Below, in pieces: positions 44,654 through 56,926 of a stretch of 64,000 bases of DNA. The stretch is from Rhododendron vialii (Eukaryota > Streptophyta > Magnoliopsida > Ericales > Ericaceae): positions 39,787,001 to 39,851,000 of the forward strand of contig NC_080557.1 in assembly GCF_030253575.1 (NCBI RefSeq). Direction: 5' to 3'. The notes beneath the pieces are model-generated. The model was not told where the DNA came from. It saw nothing but the letters and a program-made list of their open reading frames with translations, and made no database searches. Position 1 is the stretch's first letter. Each line of letters begins with the position of its first letter. The position numbers were made by a program, and so were the translations under genes.

Positions 44654-47431
44654 GATTTCCGAATCTTGAAATTTCAAAATTATATTATTCATAGTTCGGC
44701 CACTACATTTATGAAATTTTAGTTCCGTTCCTTGCCAGTAATCCTACAAATAAGTATCTATATTATGGAGTATCAATCACTCTCGGGGTCCCGTCTTCAA
44801 TTACTCCGTATATTCTTCTCCTCCATTTATACTGATGCCAAAAGTAACTTTAGCGCGCTGCAGATCGGTGACCGTTTCTGCATTCTTATTTCAAGTCGTC
44901 TTCATACCCGTGGGTTATTGTCCTATATATTTTTAACATTAGCCCATGCAACACATGTGGAATCTTGATCGAATGGGGTGGCGGTGCCGCGGTGGTCCCT
45001 GGGACGGTGATACTGGATGGCCCACGGCCACCCGACAATATCTTTTTGAGATGAGATACGACAGCCATGCTGGAAATTAACCTCTCAGCTGGCTCGACTT
45101 ATTATTCGGTGGCGCATGTGGTGGGGCACCGTCACTTATTATGTACCTAAAACCCTTTTCTACCGTACATTCATGTGGAGTTCAAACACCTTCTTTTTTT
45201 TATATAGGTAACAAAAATTTATCAAAACTCGACAAATTATACATCAAGAAGAGAAAAGGAAGAGGAAAATCCAACTAAAAGTTAGATAAAAACAGCTAGA
45301 GGGCCAAGCCCAAAACACTTAAAGAAAGGGCAACCCCCAACAACCCAAAGGCAAAGCAGACAAAAAGCCAAATCCCACCTAGCTATTTTTTACCAAGCTT
45401 CATAAAAATGTGTGGTGGGAAAGATTGTTAAGGCATCATGCGACCATGCCCCGAGAGCACTGAATCCCCATCTATCTCATGCTTGGCTTTGTCCTTCCAG
45501 CTGGAAATTTTCAATACTTTCATGATCATGGCGAAACCTTTCTTCAAGTCTCTCAATTTTCACTTCTGATCTTGTGCCATTTGTTGGCACTTTTCCACTT
45601 ATTGAAATGATCATTTCATTCCTTGTCTTTCTCCAATAAAAGTTTCACAAATGCAACCTCATCCACTTTAAATCTAACCAAAACTTTTATGAGGTAGTAA
45701 TAAAATTTGAAGGTTGCTTTGTTTTGTTTGCTATTTTTGGAAATAAAGCAAATATTTTAGGACGGCCAAAATAGAATGATGATTGATGAGTAAACAAAAT
45801 GGGAAGAGGGAATATTTTAAGGCCCATATTTTTATTGTTTTGTTTTGTTTTAATGCCCAGATACCCTGTAAAAATTGAGTACTTTTCATTAGTAGTTTGT
45901 CCAATCACTAATTTTAGGGTTCCAGTGTTAGTGGTGTAAGTTTGTTCCGACGCTCGATCAAAAAAAATAAGTTTTGGTCACTTAACCAAAGAAGCACTAA
46001 AAAAGAGTGTTCTGATAAATACAGAATGTCAAATCACGTTCCTTTAGTTTATGGCAAATATTTTTTATTTTACTCGATAAATGTCTAGGCTATTTGTAAT
46101 TCGGGATGGAAAAGGGGTACCGCTATGCGGCATACGGGTAGAACAAGCTCAAAGAGTATCAACTATTACACCAAATACTTGTGCTCCCGGCGAGAATCGA
46201 ACCATCACCTTTTATGTGAAAGGAATTCGATCAATTCCTTAATACAACTTTTGTACTACATGCTTAAACATTCGCTGAAGCCAGCCTTAGCTGGACGACA
46301 CAGGCTTGGTGAAATGGGCTTAGAAAAATGGGTTCTCTCCAGGACTAAGGTAAGGATGTAAGTGGGGCAGGATTTAAAATCCAGTTGGTTACTTGTATCT
46401 CCGTTCGAAAGAATACTTGTACTCCAACTTGTAAGGTTGGGCCGAAAAGTATGAGTATTAAGTTTTTAGATGAGTTGGTGTGATAATCATTTGTAACGTA
46501 CTTGGCGGAGAAAACCTTAAATCTCTCGTGCCAATCCATAGATTAACTTCTCAGTTGAACTTTTAAGGTTAATTTGTATTTCAATCTTGATTCTAAAAAA
46601 AACTGGAGATTCCTCTAGACCTGAGCTACATGAAGAAAAAATCAAAGTCCTAGCTACATCTTTTACGCGGTTACACCCTAGATGCATTCCAATAGAACTT
46701 ACAATGTCGAATGCGTGTGTGACTCGCTATTTTCCTGGAAAAAAATAGAAGATAAATCAAAGTTCGACGTTGTTACATTGTAACCAAACTCGCGTGAATT
46801 CACATTGGACCCACTATTTTGAAGACAAATTGCAATGTTTCGTATGATATTTCAAATACCGTCCCTGATGATACAGAAGACCCTATAATTCCACAGGTTT
46901 CTATTTACTATTTGAAATTTTATTTTCATTTGGGGCACAGTATTTTATTCATTTTACGCTAAAATATGTACAAGTACCCGAAAAAATTCCCACAACGATA
47001 ACACCTTCATCCCAAATAGATTGTCTAGTTAGTATAAATTACAAAAACTCATTGATATTTGGTAGGGGTGAAAATCGGTCGGTTAGGTTCAGTTTTTGGG
47101 GGGTGCGGGACTGAACAGATTGGTCGAGCAATCCGTTGGTTTTTCTTTCACCCTACTAGCAGCAAAAAGTTAGAAATTTTTTGACAAAGACACATTATTA
47201 TTTTTAAGTTCCAATTTTATAGACCGGACAATCTTTTTTAAACGAAGGGAGTACCGGCTCGGCTAAACCTCCATCACGGGCTTTTTGAAGGGGTCTAATT
47301 TGGAAATACTGTACTGTGGGACGGTGGCTTCATTGCAGTGTGGCCCAACCTCCCTAATCGAATAGTAGTACCAACGGATACGGGCCTTCCTTGAGAGGTC
47401 CACTTATACTATTGCGAAAGTCTGGAAAAAC
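44654..47431. other. Intergenic, no supported gene
   Basis: Contains a T-run at 45194-45201 followed by antisense retroposon-like sequence to about 45390. A possible minus-strand SINE B box, GGTTCGATTCTCGCC, lies at about 46191-46205. No gene. Confidence 0.4.
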
Positions 47432-48569
47432 CCGAAAGGGTTGCGCTTTACTGTTCGATCGAGACCTGCTTCGGCCGGAGGCTAAAGGTCCAAATTTGTC
47501 AGGTGCAGTACAGCCCATCAAGAAAGGGAAAGGACCACAAGATGCTAATCATTTGGCAAATCCGACAGTTACCTTTCACGCCAGTTGCTTTCCAACACGT
47601 TCTGTCGTTACCGGAAGCAATATGTGAACAATGAACATGTGTGAACCTAAGGATTAGTCGGGGTGGTTCGTGGGTGCACTCCCCACAAAGTTGGTAGGAA
47701 TTCGAATTTAGCAGTCAAGCCACAAGGAAAATAATTTTCATGTTAATTTCTAGTATCAATGTGAATAGTCTGTCTTTGACCGAATTGGAAAAGAATTCAA
47801 CGAAGTGCACGCAAGCTGAAATAGACAATCCTATCATCTATCTATTTTAATATATAAAGGGAGAGCACCCTTTGGTGTCACCTCTTTTTTGAAGCTGTAT
47901 AGACTTTTGATTGTCCAAAAATACCCTTTTAAAACTGAAGTATTTCAACTATGAACAGTTTCTATACTTTGTTACTGCAAGGGTAAAGAGAGAATTTAAC
48001 TCTGAATTGAAACTATATGTCTAATAACTGCCAACAATCTCCACCATTTCGGATAAAAAATAATGTTGAAAAAGAAGAAAAAGAGCTCTGCTAACAGCAG
48101 AGACAATTTGCAGAGAACCACGCAGAGACAAACGCGTTTGGCCCCATTTCGGGTTCCAAAAAAATCTAGAAAAATATCCATAAATTTTTGAATATTATTT
48201 TATGGAGCCCTGTAAAAAATCAGCTCTAGTGGATATCGGTAAGTATTATTTTTTGATTCGTAGGGGCGAAACTGCTCAGCTCGCCCTTACGAATCAAAAA
48301 GTAATACTTACCGATATCCACTGGAGCTGATTTTTTACAGAGCCTCATAAAATAATATTCAAAAATTTATGAATACTTTTTAAGATTTTTTTGGGACCCG
48401 AAATGGGACCAAACGCGTTTATCTCTGCGTGGTTCTCTGCGAATTGTCTCTGCTCATAGTTTTTTTGAAAAAGAATTCCACCATTTCTCCTTCAATCTAT
48501 ACAACCACTGACCAGTAATGATGGCACAATTACATATGGTAATTTCTGTAGAAGGAAGGTAAATTGCAG

Positions 48570-48615
<46 letters not shown>

Positions 48616-49349
48616 AAAGTTCTCTTTCAACCGAAAGGGTTGCGCTTTACTGTTCGATCGAGACCTGCTTTGGCCGGAGGCTTTAGGTCCAAAGTTGTCC
48701 GGTGCAGTACAGCCCATCAAGAAAGGGAAAGGACCACAAGATGCTGATCATTTGGCAAATCCGACAGTTACCTTTCACGCCAGTTCCTTTCCAACACGTT
48801 CCGTCGTTACCGGAAGCAATATGTGAACATGTGTGAACCCAAGGATTAGTCGGGGTAGTTCGTGGGTGCACTCCCCCACAAAGTTGTTAGGAATTCGAAT
48901 TTTGCAGTCAAGCCACAAGGAAAATAATTTTCTTGTTAAATTTCTAGTATCAATATGAATAGTCTGTCTTTGACCGAATTGAAGAAGAATTCAACGAAGT
49001 GCACGCAAGCTGAAACAGACAATCCTATCATCTATCTATTCTAATCTATAAAGGGAGAGCACCCTTTGGTGTCACCACTTTTTTGAAGCTGTATAGACTT
49101 TTGATTGTCCAAAAATACCCTTTTAAAACTGAAGTATTTCAACTATGAACAGTTTCTATACTTTGTTACTGCAAGGGTAAAGAGAGAATTTAACTCTGAA
49201 TTGAAACTCTATGTCTAATAACTGCCAACAATCTCCACCATTTAGGATAAAAAATAATTCCAACATTTCTCCTTCAATCTATACAACCACTGACCAGTAA
49301 TGATGGCACAATTACATAAGGTAATCTACAGAAAGGTAAATTGCAGAAA

Positions 49350-49392
<43 letters not shown>

Positions 49393-49407
49393 AAAGTTCT
49401 CTTTCAA
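47432..49407. repeat. 0.8-kb tandem duplication
   Basis: Unit 1 (47432-48630) and unit 2 (48631-49407) both start CCGAAAGGGTTGCGCTTTAC and end in a CT run followed by TTTAAAGTTCTCTTTCAA. They differ by scattered substitutions and small indels, and by a 388-bp palindromic element found only in unit 1. No open frame is conserved in both, so it is probably non-coding sequence. CT runs lie at about 48573-48613 and 49352-49391. Confidence 0.9.
48077..48464. mobile_element. Palindromic fold-back element in unit 1
   Basis: Arms of about 180 bp fold around a loop of about 11 bp near 48270. GATTCGTAGGGGCGA is mirrored by TCGCCCTTACGAATC, and GCAGAGACAATTTGCAGAGA near the left end by TCTCTGCGAATTGTCTCTGC on the right. 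TTGAAAAAGAA at 48066-48076 and 48465-48475 is the target duplication. Unit 2 of the tandem duplication lacks the insert, which confirms it moved in after, or into only one of, the copies. Confidence 0.88.
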
Positions 49408-49801
49408 CCGTTCAACTAGATCAACTTATCTTCCTCTTTTCCTCAAAGGACCAACTTGGTACCAAATCCCCTCCAATCTACTGAAAGCACTTCTAAATTC
49501 ACATGTGCAAGTTGAATCCACGATGTTTTCCTACCGTCGGTGGGGAATTTAGATTTTGCCTTTTTTATTTTATTTTTTTCCGTCTTCCTCAAAACACCAT
49601 CAAAATTTGATTTTGCCCGACCCCTAGTACATATTAAAGAAAAAGAAAACGGTCTTGTTTGGGAAAAGTTATGTGATGATCCCAAAAGCAAGGTGAATTT
49701 ACTAAAAACGAGATGGTTTTATTATTTTTTTGGCCAAGAAAAGCAGTATTACTTACCACAAAACATGGTTTACATACTATTTTCTAAGGCAATACTTACT
49801 A
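49408..49801. other. Intergenic, no gene seen
   Basis: Sequence between the tandem duplication and a Stowaway MITE. No domain or splice-supported exon is visible. Confidence 0.45.
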
Positions 49802-50037
49802 CTTCCTCCGTCCGTATTTGTTGGTCCATTTTGGAAATTCGTGTCATTTTTAAATTGTTTATATCTTTCAATTTGTAATATTTTTCATGATTTTGAAAAT
49901 TTTGAATAATATAACTAATTGAGATCTATCAAACAAGATTCATATTGTATATTTTTCGATATCTATATTGAAAGATATAAACAATTGAAAAGAGCCACAG
50001 ACTCCCAAAAAGAAGTAACAGACACGGACGGAGGGAG
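49802..50037. mobile_element. Stowaway (Tc1/mariner) MITE
   Basis: 236 bp from CTTCCTCCGTCCGT to ACGGACGGAGGGAG with TA at both flanks (49800-49801 and 50038-50039). Interior blocks such as TTTAAATTGTTTATATCTTTC are themselves inverted. Confidence 0.88.
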
Positions 50038-51992
50038 TATGTTATATGGTTACACTTACTACATCGTATGGCTACACTGACTACACCTATTACTGATATG
50101 TTTTAACAATCAATGATTGAAATCAATTGTTGATATGAACTCATACAATCTAAAGATTAGGAACAGTTGGGAGCATCATAGCCATTGCCTTTGTTAGGCG
50201 GAGGGTAATAAAAATATAATGACAAATAAATTTGAATTTTTTTTTTTGCGGGTATCAATTCTATTTTTTCTTGAACATTGATACAGTTTGTACCGATTAT
50301 TCTACGCCTAATGGCCGGAGGTTAGCATTTCGAAAGGAAAACATCAACATGTGACACTCTGGGTGTGGGGCAAAAGTGGATAAAAATGGTGGCTTTAGGC
50401 GCTGATGTGTTTTCTCGTCAGTTAATACTAATCTCCGAGCCTTATCCATAAAGCGTAAGTCCAACGGCGGCCTACCGTTTTCACTAGTCCGATGTTCGGG
50501 GCCCTGTATAGTGACCTTATCACGCTCTTCTTACCGCGTGACTCACACTGCCTAACAATTTCACATTCTTTTTTTTTTTTTAAAATGAACTTTTCTCATT
50601 CTTGTTTGGGGTGGGGGGAAATTTGAACCTCCTACACCCTCCGAAAATACGAGGAAATTAGTGATACCAGTTATTTGTAGAAATTGAAAATATTTAACAT
50701 GCTTTCTTGTAAATAAAACTTTGGTAGCTATTATGGCTGAGCACTTTATCGTTTTAGCAATGTGTTTTTTTTTTTTTTTGACAAAATAATTGCATTCGTT
50801 ATTGAAATGATCAAAATTATTGACGAAAGAGAATGCAAGCTATTCATTGAAATTATTTTTCATTTTGTAAAATTTCATATTACATTTTATACATTTTCGT
50901 GATAATAAATAATTCTTTTAAAAGCCTCACGATTGAGCTTTGAAGTGCACAAATTATTCAATACTCTCACAAGTGGACCTAGCATTGACTTGTAAGAGGG
51001 TTAGATCATGCTTCGATACTAATCTGTTTTTCATTGTTTATTTAGTAATGAACTTTGAATTGAACTATATGCTACATTTTGTATTGTGCACTTGTCAATC
51101 CTAGTGCTCAATTCTCAATGTGAGCCCAGTCTCTCGATCGACTACATTTAAAGAGATTAAATTTTCGGTGTTTCGATTAAAAATATAACGACCTCAGATC
51201 ATAAATTTATCGTGTGTATATATATAGTATGATTCATACCCATTGTGAGGATGGTATAATTAATTGTTTTGGAGTATCAGATATCGCTTCACCATTACTC
51301 CCCTCCAATAAGTCAATATTTAGCTTATTGTCATTATAATATTAACTCATTTTTCTATAATAACAAACAAAATTACGCAAAATCAAAACTCCGTGCAGCA
51401 CACGACTGCCTAAGGGAAGGTGGGATTTGTAAATCCTCCCTCATCCTCTCACATCCTCGTCCCGAAACTGCCCCCAACAGTTACCATGGTTCATAAACAC
51501 AACTTCATGTGAAAATCCACAAAGAACATGTCCAACAAAAAAAAAGCATCACCCTAACAGCCGTTGTTTTCCCGCTACATAAAAGCCCACACCTCCACCA
51601 TCTCCTGTTCACCGCAGCTCCGGCAACCACCTCTCTCTGTCTCACATCCGTCGTGGAGATTTATTTCGCGATTCCGGTAAGGCACTAAAAAATACCCATC
51701 AACACGCGTTTCCGTTTCTTTCTGGTGCGGACAAACCACCCATATTAGAATACTCCAATGATTGGTTCGTTCCAATAAATATATCACCCTTAACAGCCGT
51801 TGTTTTGCTGTTAGTTTTGAATTTTTAATAATAAGGTAGTCCAGTCGTTATGTGCCTGTTCTACTATTATATTGCGATTGGTGTGTTTTTTGGGGGTAAA
51901 ATATTGCAATTGGTGTTGAATTTGATAACATGTTGACAAGGTTTTAGATCGTGAAAGAAGAAAAGGCTGAATCTTTGGGGAACTGGGAAAGA
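50038..51992. other. Intergenic and CHY/RING gene upstream region
   Basis: AT-rich sequence with T-runs near 50571 and 50766. The segment at about 51560-51990 presumably includes the promoter and 5' UTR of the gene starting at 51993. No other gene is supported. Confidence 0.45.
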
Positions 51993-54424
51993 ATGGGGAC
52001 TGAATTTGAGCATCCATCATCCTCTCATGGGTTTACCAAAAATGAGTCTGCAATGGAGCTTGAATCCAGAAATTTCGGGTATTTCTTCTCAATTCGATCT
52101 CTTCTTCGTGTTTTTATTCGGAATAGTGTATTCTCCTTACTGATTTTGTGATGGGTTGGGATGTTTAGGTGCATTCATTACAGGAGGAAATGCAAAATCA
52201 GGGCACCCTGTTGTGATGAGATTTTTGATTGCAGGCATTGCCATAATGAAGCAAAGGTGTGGTCTTTATTCTTTTATTTGTTGTTTTCCCTTTTGCTCTT
52301 TTGTGTTTTCCCCAGTTGAGATGAGATGAGATTAATTCCCTAATTCTTAGCTGCTAAAATTCCCTTTTTCGCATCTATTGATGAACAGAACACACTGGAC
52401 ATTGATCCCGTTCGTAGGCACGACATTCCGCGACATGAAATTAAAATGGTATGTTCATGGCTGCCAAATAATGGAAATTCCCTTCTCTATGTTCATGACT
52501 TATTTTTCAATTTTCATTCAAGGTTTCTAAGTGTTTCGTATTTTATGTGTTTTTCAGGTCATATGCTCCCAATGTGGCACTGAGCAAGATGTGAGTCTCC
52601 AAAAGAATTTATATTTTAGTGTCAAATAAAACAAAAGGAAATTTATTTTTCTTATCCTCTTGGCTAACCTTCTCTTCTTACTTCTTAGGTCCAACAAAAT
52701 TGCATTAGCTGTGGAGTTTGCATGGGGAAGTACTTTTGTTCGAAATGCAAATTCTTTGACGATGATGTGAGTTTCATCATGTTATCCGTTGTTTGTTCTT
52801 CAAAAATTTGGTAAATCTGCTTGATTAAAGAAGGTTATGCATATCAGGTTTCAAAGAACCAATACCACTGTGATGGATGTGGAATCTGCAGGTGAAATTC
52901 TCCGCACCAATTCTCTTTTATTCTTTTGTGTACTTTCAGTAGTTAAAGGAAATTTAGAGAGGTTTCAATTAAGCAAGAAAAACAGGTAGAGAATGAATAG
53001 ATATTCTTTCAAAAATATCCCCATCTTTACGTTCTACTAACAAAGAATTGTACGGATATACAATATAATCTCTTTGAAAAATTTAGGATTCTGCAACTGC
53101 TTTTTTTTAGCTAAGCGAAATAATTGCCTCAAACTTTTGCCGATCTTTTGGCCTTTTCAGTCATTGGCATCCATTTTATGGATATTTTTGTCTGTGGTTG
53201 CTTTTGCAGAACTGGAGGCAAGGAGAATTACTTCCACTGCAACAAGTGTGGTAAGCCAAGCTAATTTTCTATTTCTGTTAGCACTAAATAAAGCTACGTT
53301 TGCATCAAGGATTTGAAAATGGGTTTTGCAAGGAAAAGAGGGATTCAAAATGAAGAACACAGCCTTGAGGGTTTTGTTTTCTTTACAACTGAGTAGAGCT
53401 TTACTGTAATGGATTGCAGGGTGCTGCTATTCAAATGTGATTCAGGATTCCCACCATTGTGTGGAAAGAGCAATGCACCACAATTGTCCAGTTTGCTTTG
53501 AGGTAATTGAAAGCTTAGACGTAAAAATCTATTCACCAAAACACAAGTTTTACAGAAATGTATCAATTCTCAAAGGGACATGAATACACATCTGCAGTTC
53601 CTATTCGACACGATAAAAGAAGTCACCGTCTTACCTTGTGGCCACACGATACATTTGGAATGTGTGAAAGAAATGGAGCTACATTTCAGGTACGAACTCC
53701 GCGAATAGAAATCTCAGCTGGGATGCAGGAATCTTACATATGAGTTGGGAATGAGGTTTTTATGCTTTCTCAATATAAGGTTTGGAACGGACCGGGCACG
53801 AAAGTGATTCACGATCAAGTATCCAAACTAATACTACCTAGTAATCATGTGCCTATAATCTCGTAATATTGCGAACCCTGCAGATATTCATGCCCAGTTT
53901 GCTCCAAATCCATCTGTGATATGTCCAGTGTGTGGGAAAAGCTTGATCATGAGGTATTTTTCTTGAATACCTTTGTCTTCTTTGTTTCTATTTGTAACTG
54001 TTTCCAAAAGTTATGTGCCAATTAACATTCATTTACAAAAACTGAATTCAGATTGCGGCGACTCCAATGCCACAGTTCTACAAAAATAAACTGGTAAGTT
54101 ACAAGGAATCTCTTCAAATAAACTAAAATGAGCGATCATTTGATTAGCCTGCATTTTATTATGTTGCAATGGATTTTCTTAGAGCATGCGCATCACATAC
54201 ACCAATTGATGTATGTATTCAATCACAGCTCAAACGAATGCTTTGTACGTGTTCAGGTACGAATCCTCTGTAACGATTGTGGAGAAACATCGGAAGTTCA
54301 TTTCCACGTTGTCGCACACAAATGCCAAAAATGCAAATCATACAATACCAGACAGATACAGGGAGGCTCCACTACTTCTTGCCCCTCGAGGATTGCTGAG
54401 ATTGGTGAGGTGACTGCTGATTGA
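51993..54424 (+). CDS. CHYR1: CHY- and CTCHY-zinc finger RING E3 ubiquitin ligase
   Basis: Twelve exons, all GT-AG and frame-consistent: 51993-52078, 52169-52256, 52389-52448, 52558-52590, 52689-52766, 52848-52891, 53210-53250, 53420-53502, 53598-53689, 53884-53953, 54052-54093, 54257-54424; 294 residues. A CHY zinc finger runs from [15 protein letters not shown] through [12 protein letters not shown]. The CTCHY finger ([20 protein letters not shown], then [16 protein letters not shown]) and a RING-H2 (CPVCFEF...[11 protein letters not shown]...CPVC, about residues 166-208) follow. A zinc ribbon, [19 protein letters not shown], closes the protein. This architecture is that of Arabidopsis CHYR1/RZPF34 and MIEL1, cytoplasmic/nuclear E3 ligases in ABA, drought and MYB turnover (family knowledge). 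Which of these is the true orthologue is not resolved. The ATG at 51993 is the first in frame. Confidence 0.95.
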
Positions 54425-55618
54425 ATCATGAGTTTCAACGGATGACACAATTGTTCGACTCCCGAGAATTCGAAGATTGTTTTGAGAGAAGGGGAGTATT
54501 TTTTTTTCAGATATAGAAGCAGAGGGCAGAGGGATTGTCTCTGGTATAATGTTCAGCACTAAATAGACCATCCTGTGTACAGATCATTTCATAGTAGTCG
54601 AAGTTTTTTCGAGGCTCCGCGGGTTTAATCCATCAGTGTTAAGTGGATGTATTGTTTCGTTTTCCAGAGTGCCCATGTGGTTGTTGGACCGGCCCACTAC
54701 TCGAAATCTCAAACCGTCCTTTTTAGCCTGTATTGCAATAATGCATTGCGGCGTTGTAGTCAGTCATAGTGCGCCTAAATGGGATCATTCAAGATTTTAT
54801 CATCATGGGGTGAATTGTTCATTTTACTTTACTGAGGTCGCTAAAGATGAAACCCTGATGTTGACATCTCAAAACGCGTAAAATGAGTGGTTCTATAAAA
54901 TGAACAGTTGTAACCATGATATTGAGAAGGACTCAACCGAGGTGCGCTAACACGTGACATTGGGTTAATGAATGTCTGAGTTATTGAGTTGAGTTGAGCA
55001 GAAAGAAGTTCAGGTTTGGGTATCCAAAGCTTCTATTCCACAGGGTCCCGACAGAAAGTCCTCCCCGCGGGGAGTCCCACAGCTCGTAATTGTGAATAAA
55101 AACAGGGAGGAAATGTTGGTAGGGAAGTAAAAGGTGTGTTGCTCTCTTTGAATTAAAGTGAACATGGCCACATGGGTTCTTTTGGTAGTCACTCACGTGT
55201 GGTACAACTTTTGAGAGAGGGAGAGAGAGAACAATGCAGCCCTTTCAATACTAACATACACGACAAGATCCTAGTAATTGTTAGCCAAATCTTTGAACTG
55301 CTAAAGAAAGAAAAGGGCATTCATGGCATACAAAGAGAGCAATTAGTAAACCCTTTGCATTGCATGAATCAATTTGTTCTTTTTTCTTCGGTGCTTGGAG
55401 ATTCGGGTACAGCCCATGGGATTAGGAGCTCAAAAAGTGCTAAAAAAGTTGTAGACACTCATGCCACGATTTACCCTATGCCTTTCCCCCCGTGAAAAGT
55501 CTACCCTATTGAGTGAGTTTTTTAGCCTTTTGACTTTGAAATAGGACCGTTTTGCCTTGTCAATTGACAGAATCCCATGTCTACCCTATAGTGTGTTTCT
55601 CAAGAGAAGAAAGAAATA
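54425..55618. other. 3' flank of the CHY/RING gene and intergenic
   Basis: Presumed 3' UTR, then non-coding sequence. No further gene is supported. Confidence 0.45.
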
Positions 55619-55866
55619 CTCCATCAAATTTCTCTTCCTCTCTATTACGTACTTTATAATTTTTTAAAAATCGTCCACCTTTTGAAAAATTACTTTTTAA
55701 AAGTCCAATTTATTTTTTCCTCCACTGTTGTATTTAAATTTGAATATGGGAATGAAAGCAAACAAAGGAAATAGTTCAATTTTCTCTTATTGGCTAGTCA
55801 AAATGAACAATAATTTTGAAATACCCCTAACAGGAAAGACGGACTAAAATTTCAAAACGGAAGGAA
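55619..55866. mobile_element. Stowaway-like MITE
   Basis: 248 bp starting CTCCATCAAATTTCTCTTCC and ending TTTCAAAACGGAAGGAA, with TA at both flanks. A truncated copy is fused to the CHY/RING gene fragment at 60795-61017. Confidence 0.7.
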
Positions 55867-55959
55867 TACTTCAGTAAAATAAAATAAAAACAGCTTTAAT
55901 TTCCCTTCCTATTGTTTCGTTCCCTTTATCTTTGATTCTTTGTTAGTTTCAGTTCATTC

Positions 55960-56385
55960 TAGGCCTGTTTATAGACCAGATCCGATTCGGATCCGATCCG
56001 AAAAAATCCGATCCGGATCCGGATCCGATAATGACAATCCGAAATCCGATAATCCGAATCCGGTAATTCAAATACGGATTCGGATCGGATCGGATTAAAT
56101 CCGTTATCAATCCGAATCCGAACTTTATTTTTTTTAATTTTTTAATTTTTTTTAAAAAACAGTAAATTTTTAATTTTGAAAAAAAAAATATTTAAGAAGT
56201 TTTATTTTAATTTTTTTAGATTTTTTTTGAAAAAAAAACAATTTTTTTTTTTGCTAAAATTTCTGAAGTAAAAAAAGTTTTCGGATCGGATTCGGATCCG
56301 GATCCGGATTACCACTATCGGATTTGAGTCTTATCGGATCCGGATCGGATTTGGGTCTTATCGAATCCGGCCCATTGACAGTCCT
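55960..56385. mobile_element. Mutator-like MITE made of ATCCG repeats
   Basis: A perfect 9-bp target duplication, AGTTCATTC, lies at 55951-55959 and 56386-56394. Ends are TAGGCCTGT and ACAGTCCT. The first and last 100 bp are arrays of ATCCGA/ATCCGG words in opposite orientations, giving a strong fold-back; the middle is A/T homopolymer-rich. Nine-base duplications suggest Mutator-type transposase. Confidence 0.85.
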
Positions 56386-56394
56386 AGTTCATTC

Positions 56395-56926
56395 GCATTT
56401 TATTTCAGCTTCTCTTTTAAATCAACCTATGGAAAATCATATTTCTTCTCTCCTTTCTTTGCTATTATCAGCAAAACCAAACAAGATAGTCAAACATTTT
56501 TCCTAGAATCTCTCACTTGGTCTATCCTTCTCTTTCCTTTTACAGAAAACATACCAACTTTAGGCTGCACACATAATCGAGCCAATTTTTACCAAATTTT
56601 GTCCCTATAACACAGTTTTTCCCCTAGTCTATGATTGCTTAAGCTACAAAGAGCAATGCCCGAACCACACTCACTTTATACACCCACACACAAGTGTGTT
56701 CTTGTGAGTGGGCTAGCATTTTTTAAGCTACAAAGGAACTACTGGGGACAATTGGCTCCATAGCAGAACAGTAGCTGAAGCAACTCAATACAGCGTAAGA
56801 AAAGACTAGTAAAAGTACAATTCACTCCTACCAAAAAGCTGTATTACTAAGAGCAAAATTCAAAATATAGGGGCAAGTTCCCTCACACCACGCCTGAAGC
56901 CCCATCCCCAAAAGCAAATGAGGGGT
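56395..56926. other. Intergenic and SOSEKI 3' flank
   Basis: No coding sequence recognised. The part next to 56927 is presumably the 3' UTR of the minus-strand gene. Confidence 0.45.

Noticed and set aside
46191-46205. GGTTCGATTCTCGCC as part of a tRNA gene
   Set aside because: Only the B box is tRNA-like; no acceptor or anticodon stems could be built, so at most a SINE fragment.
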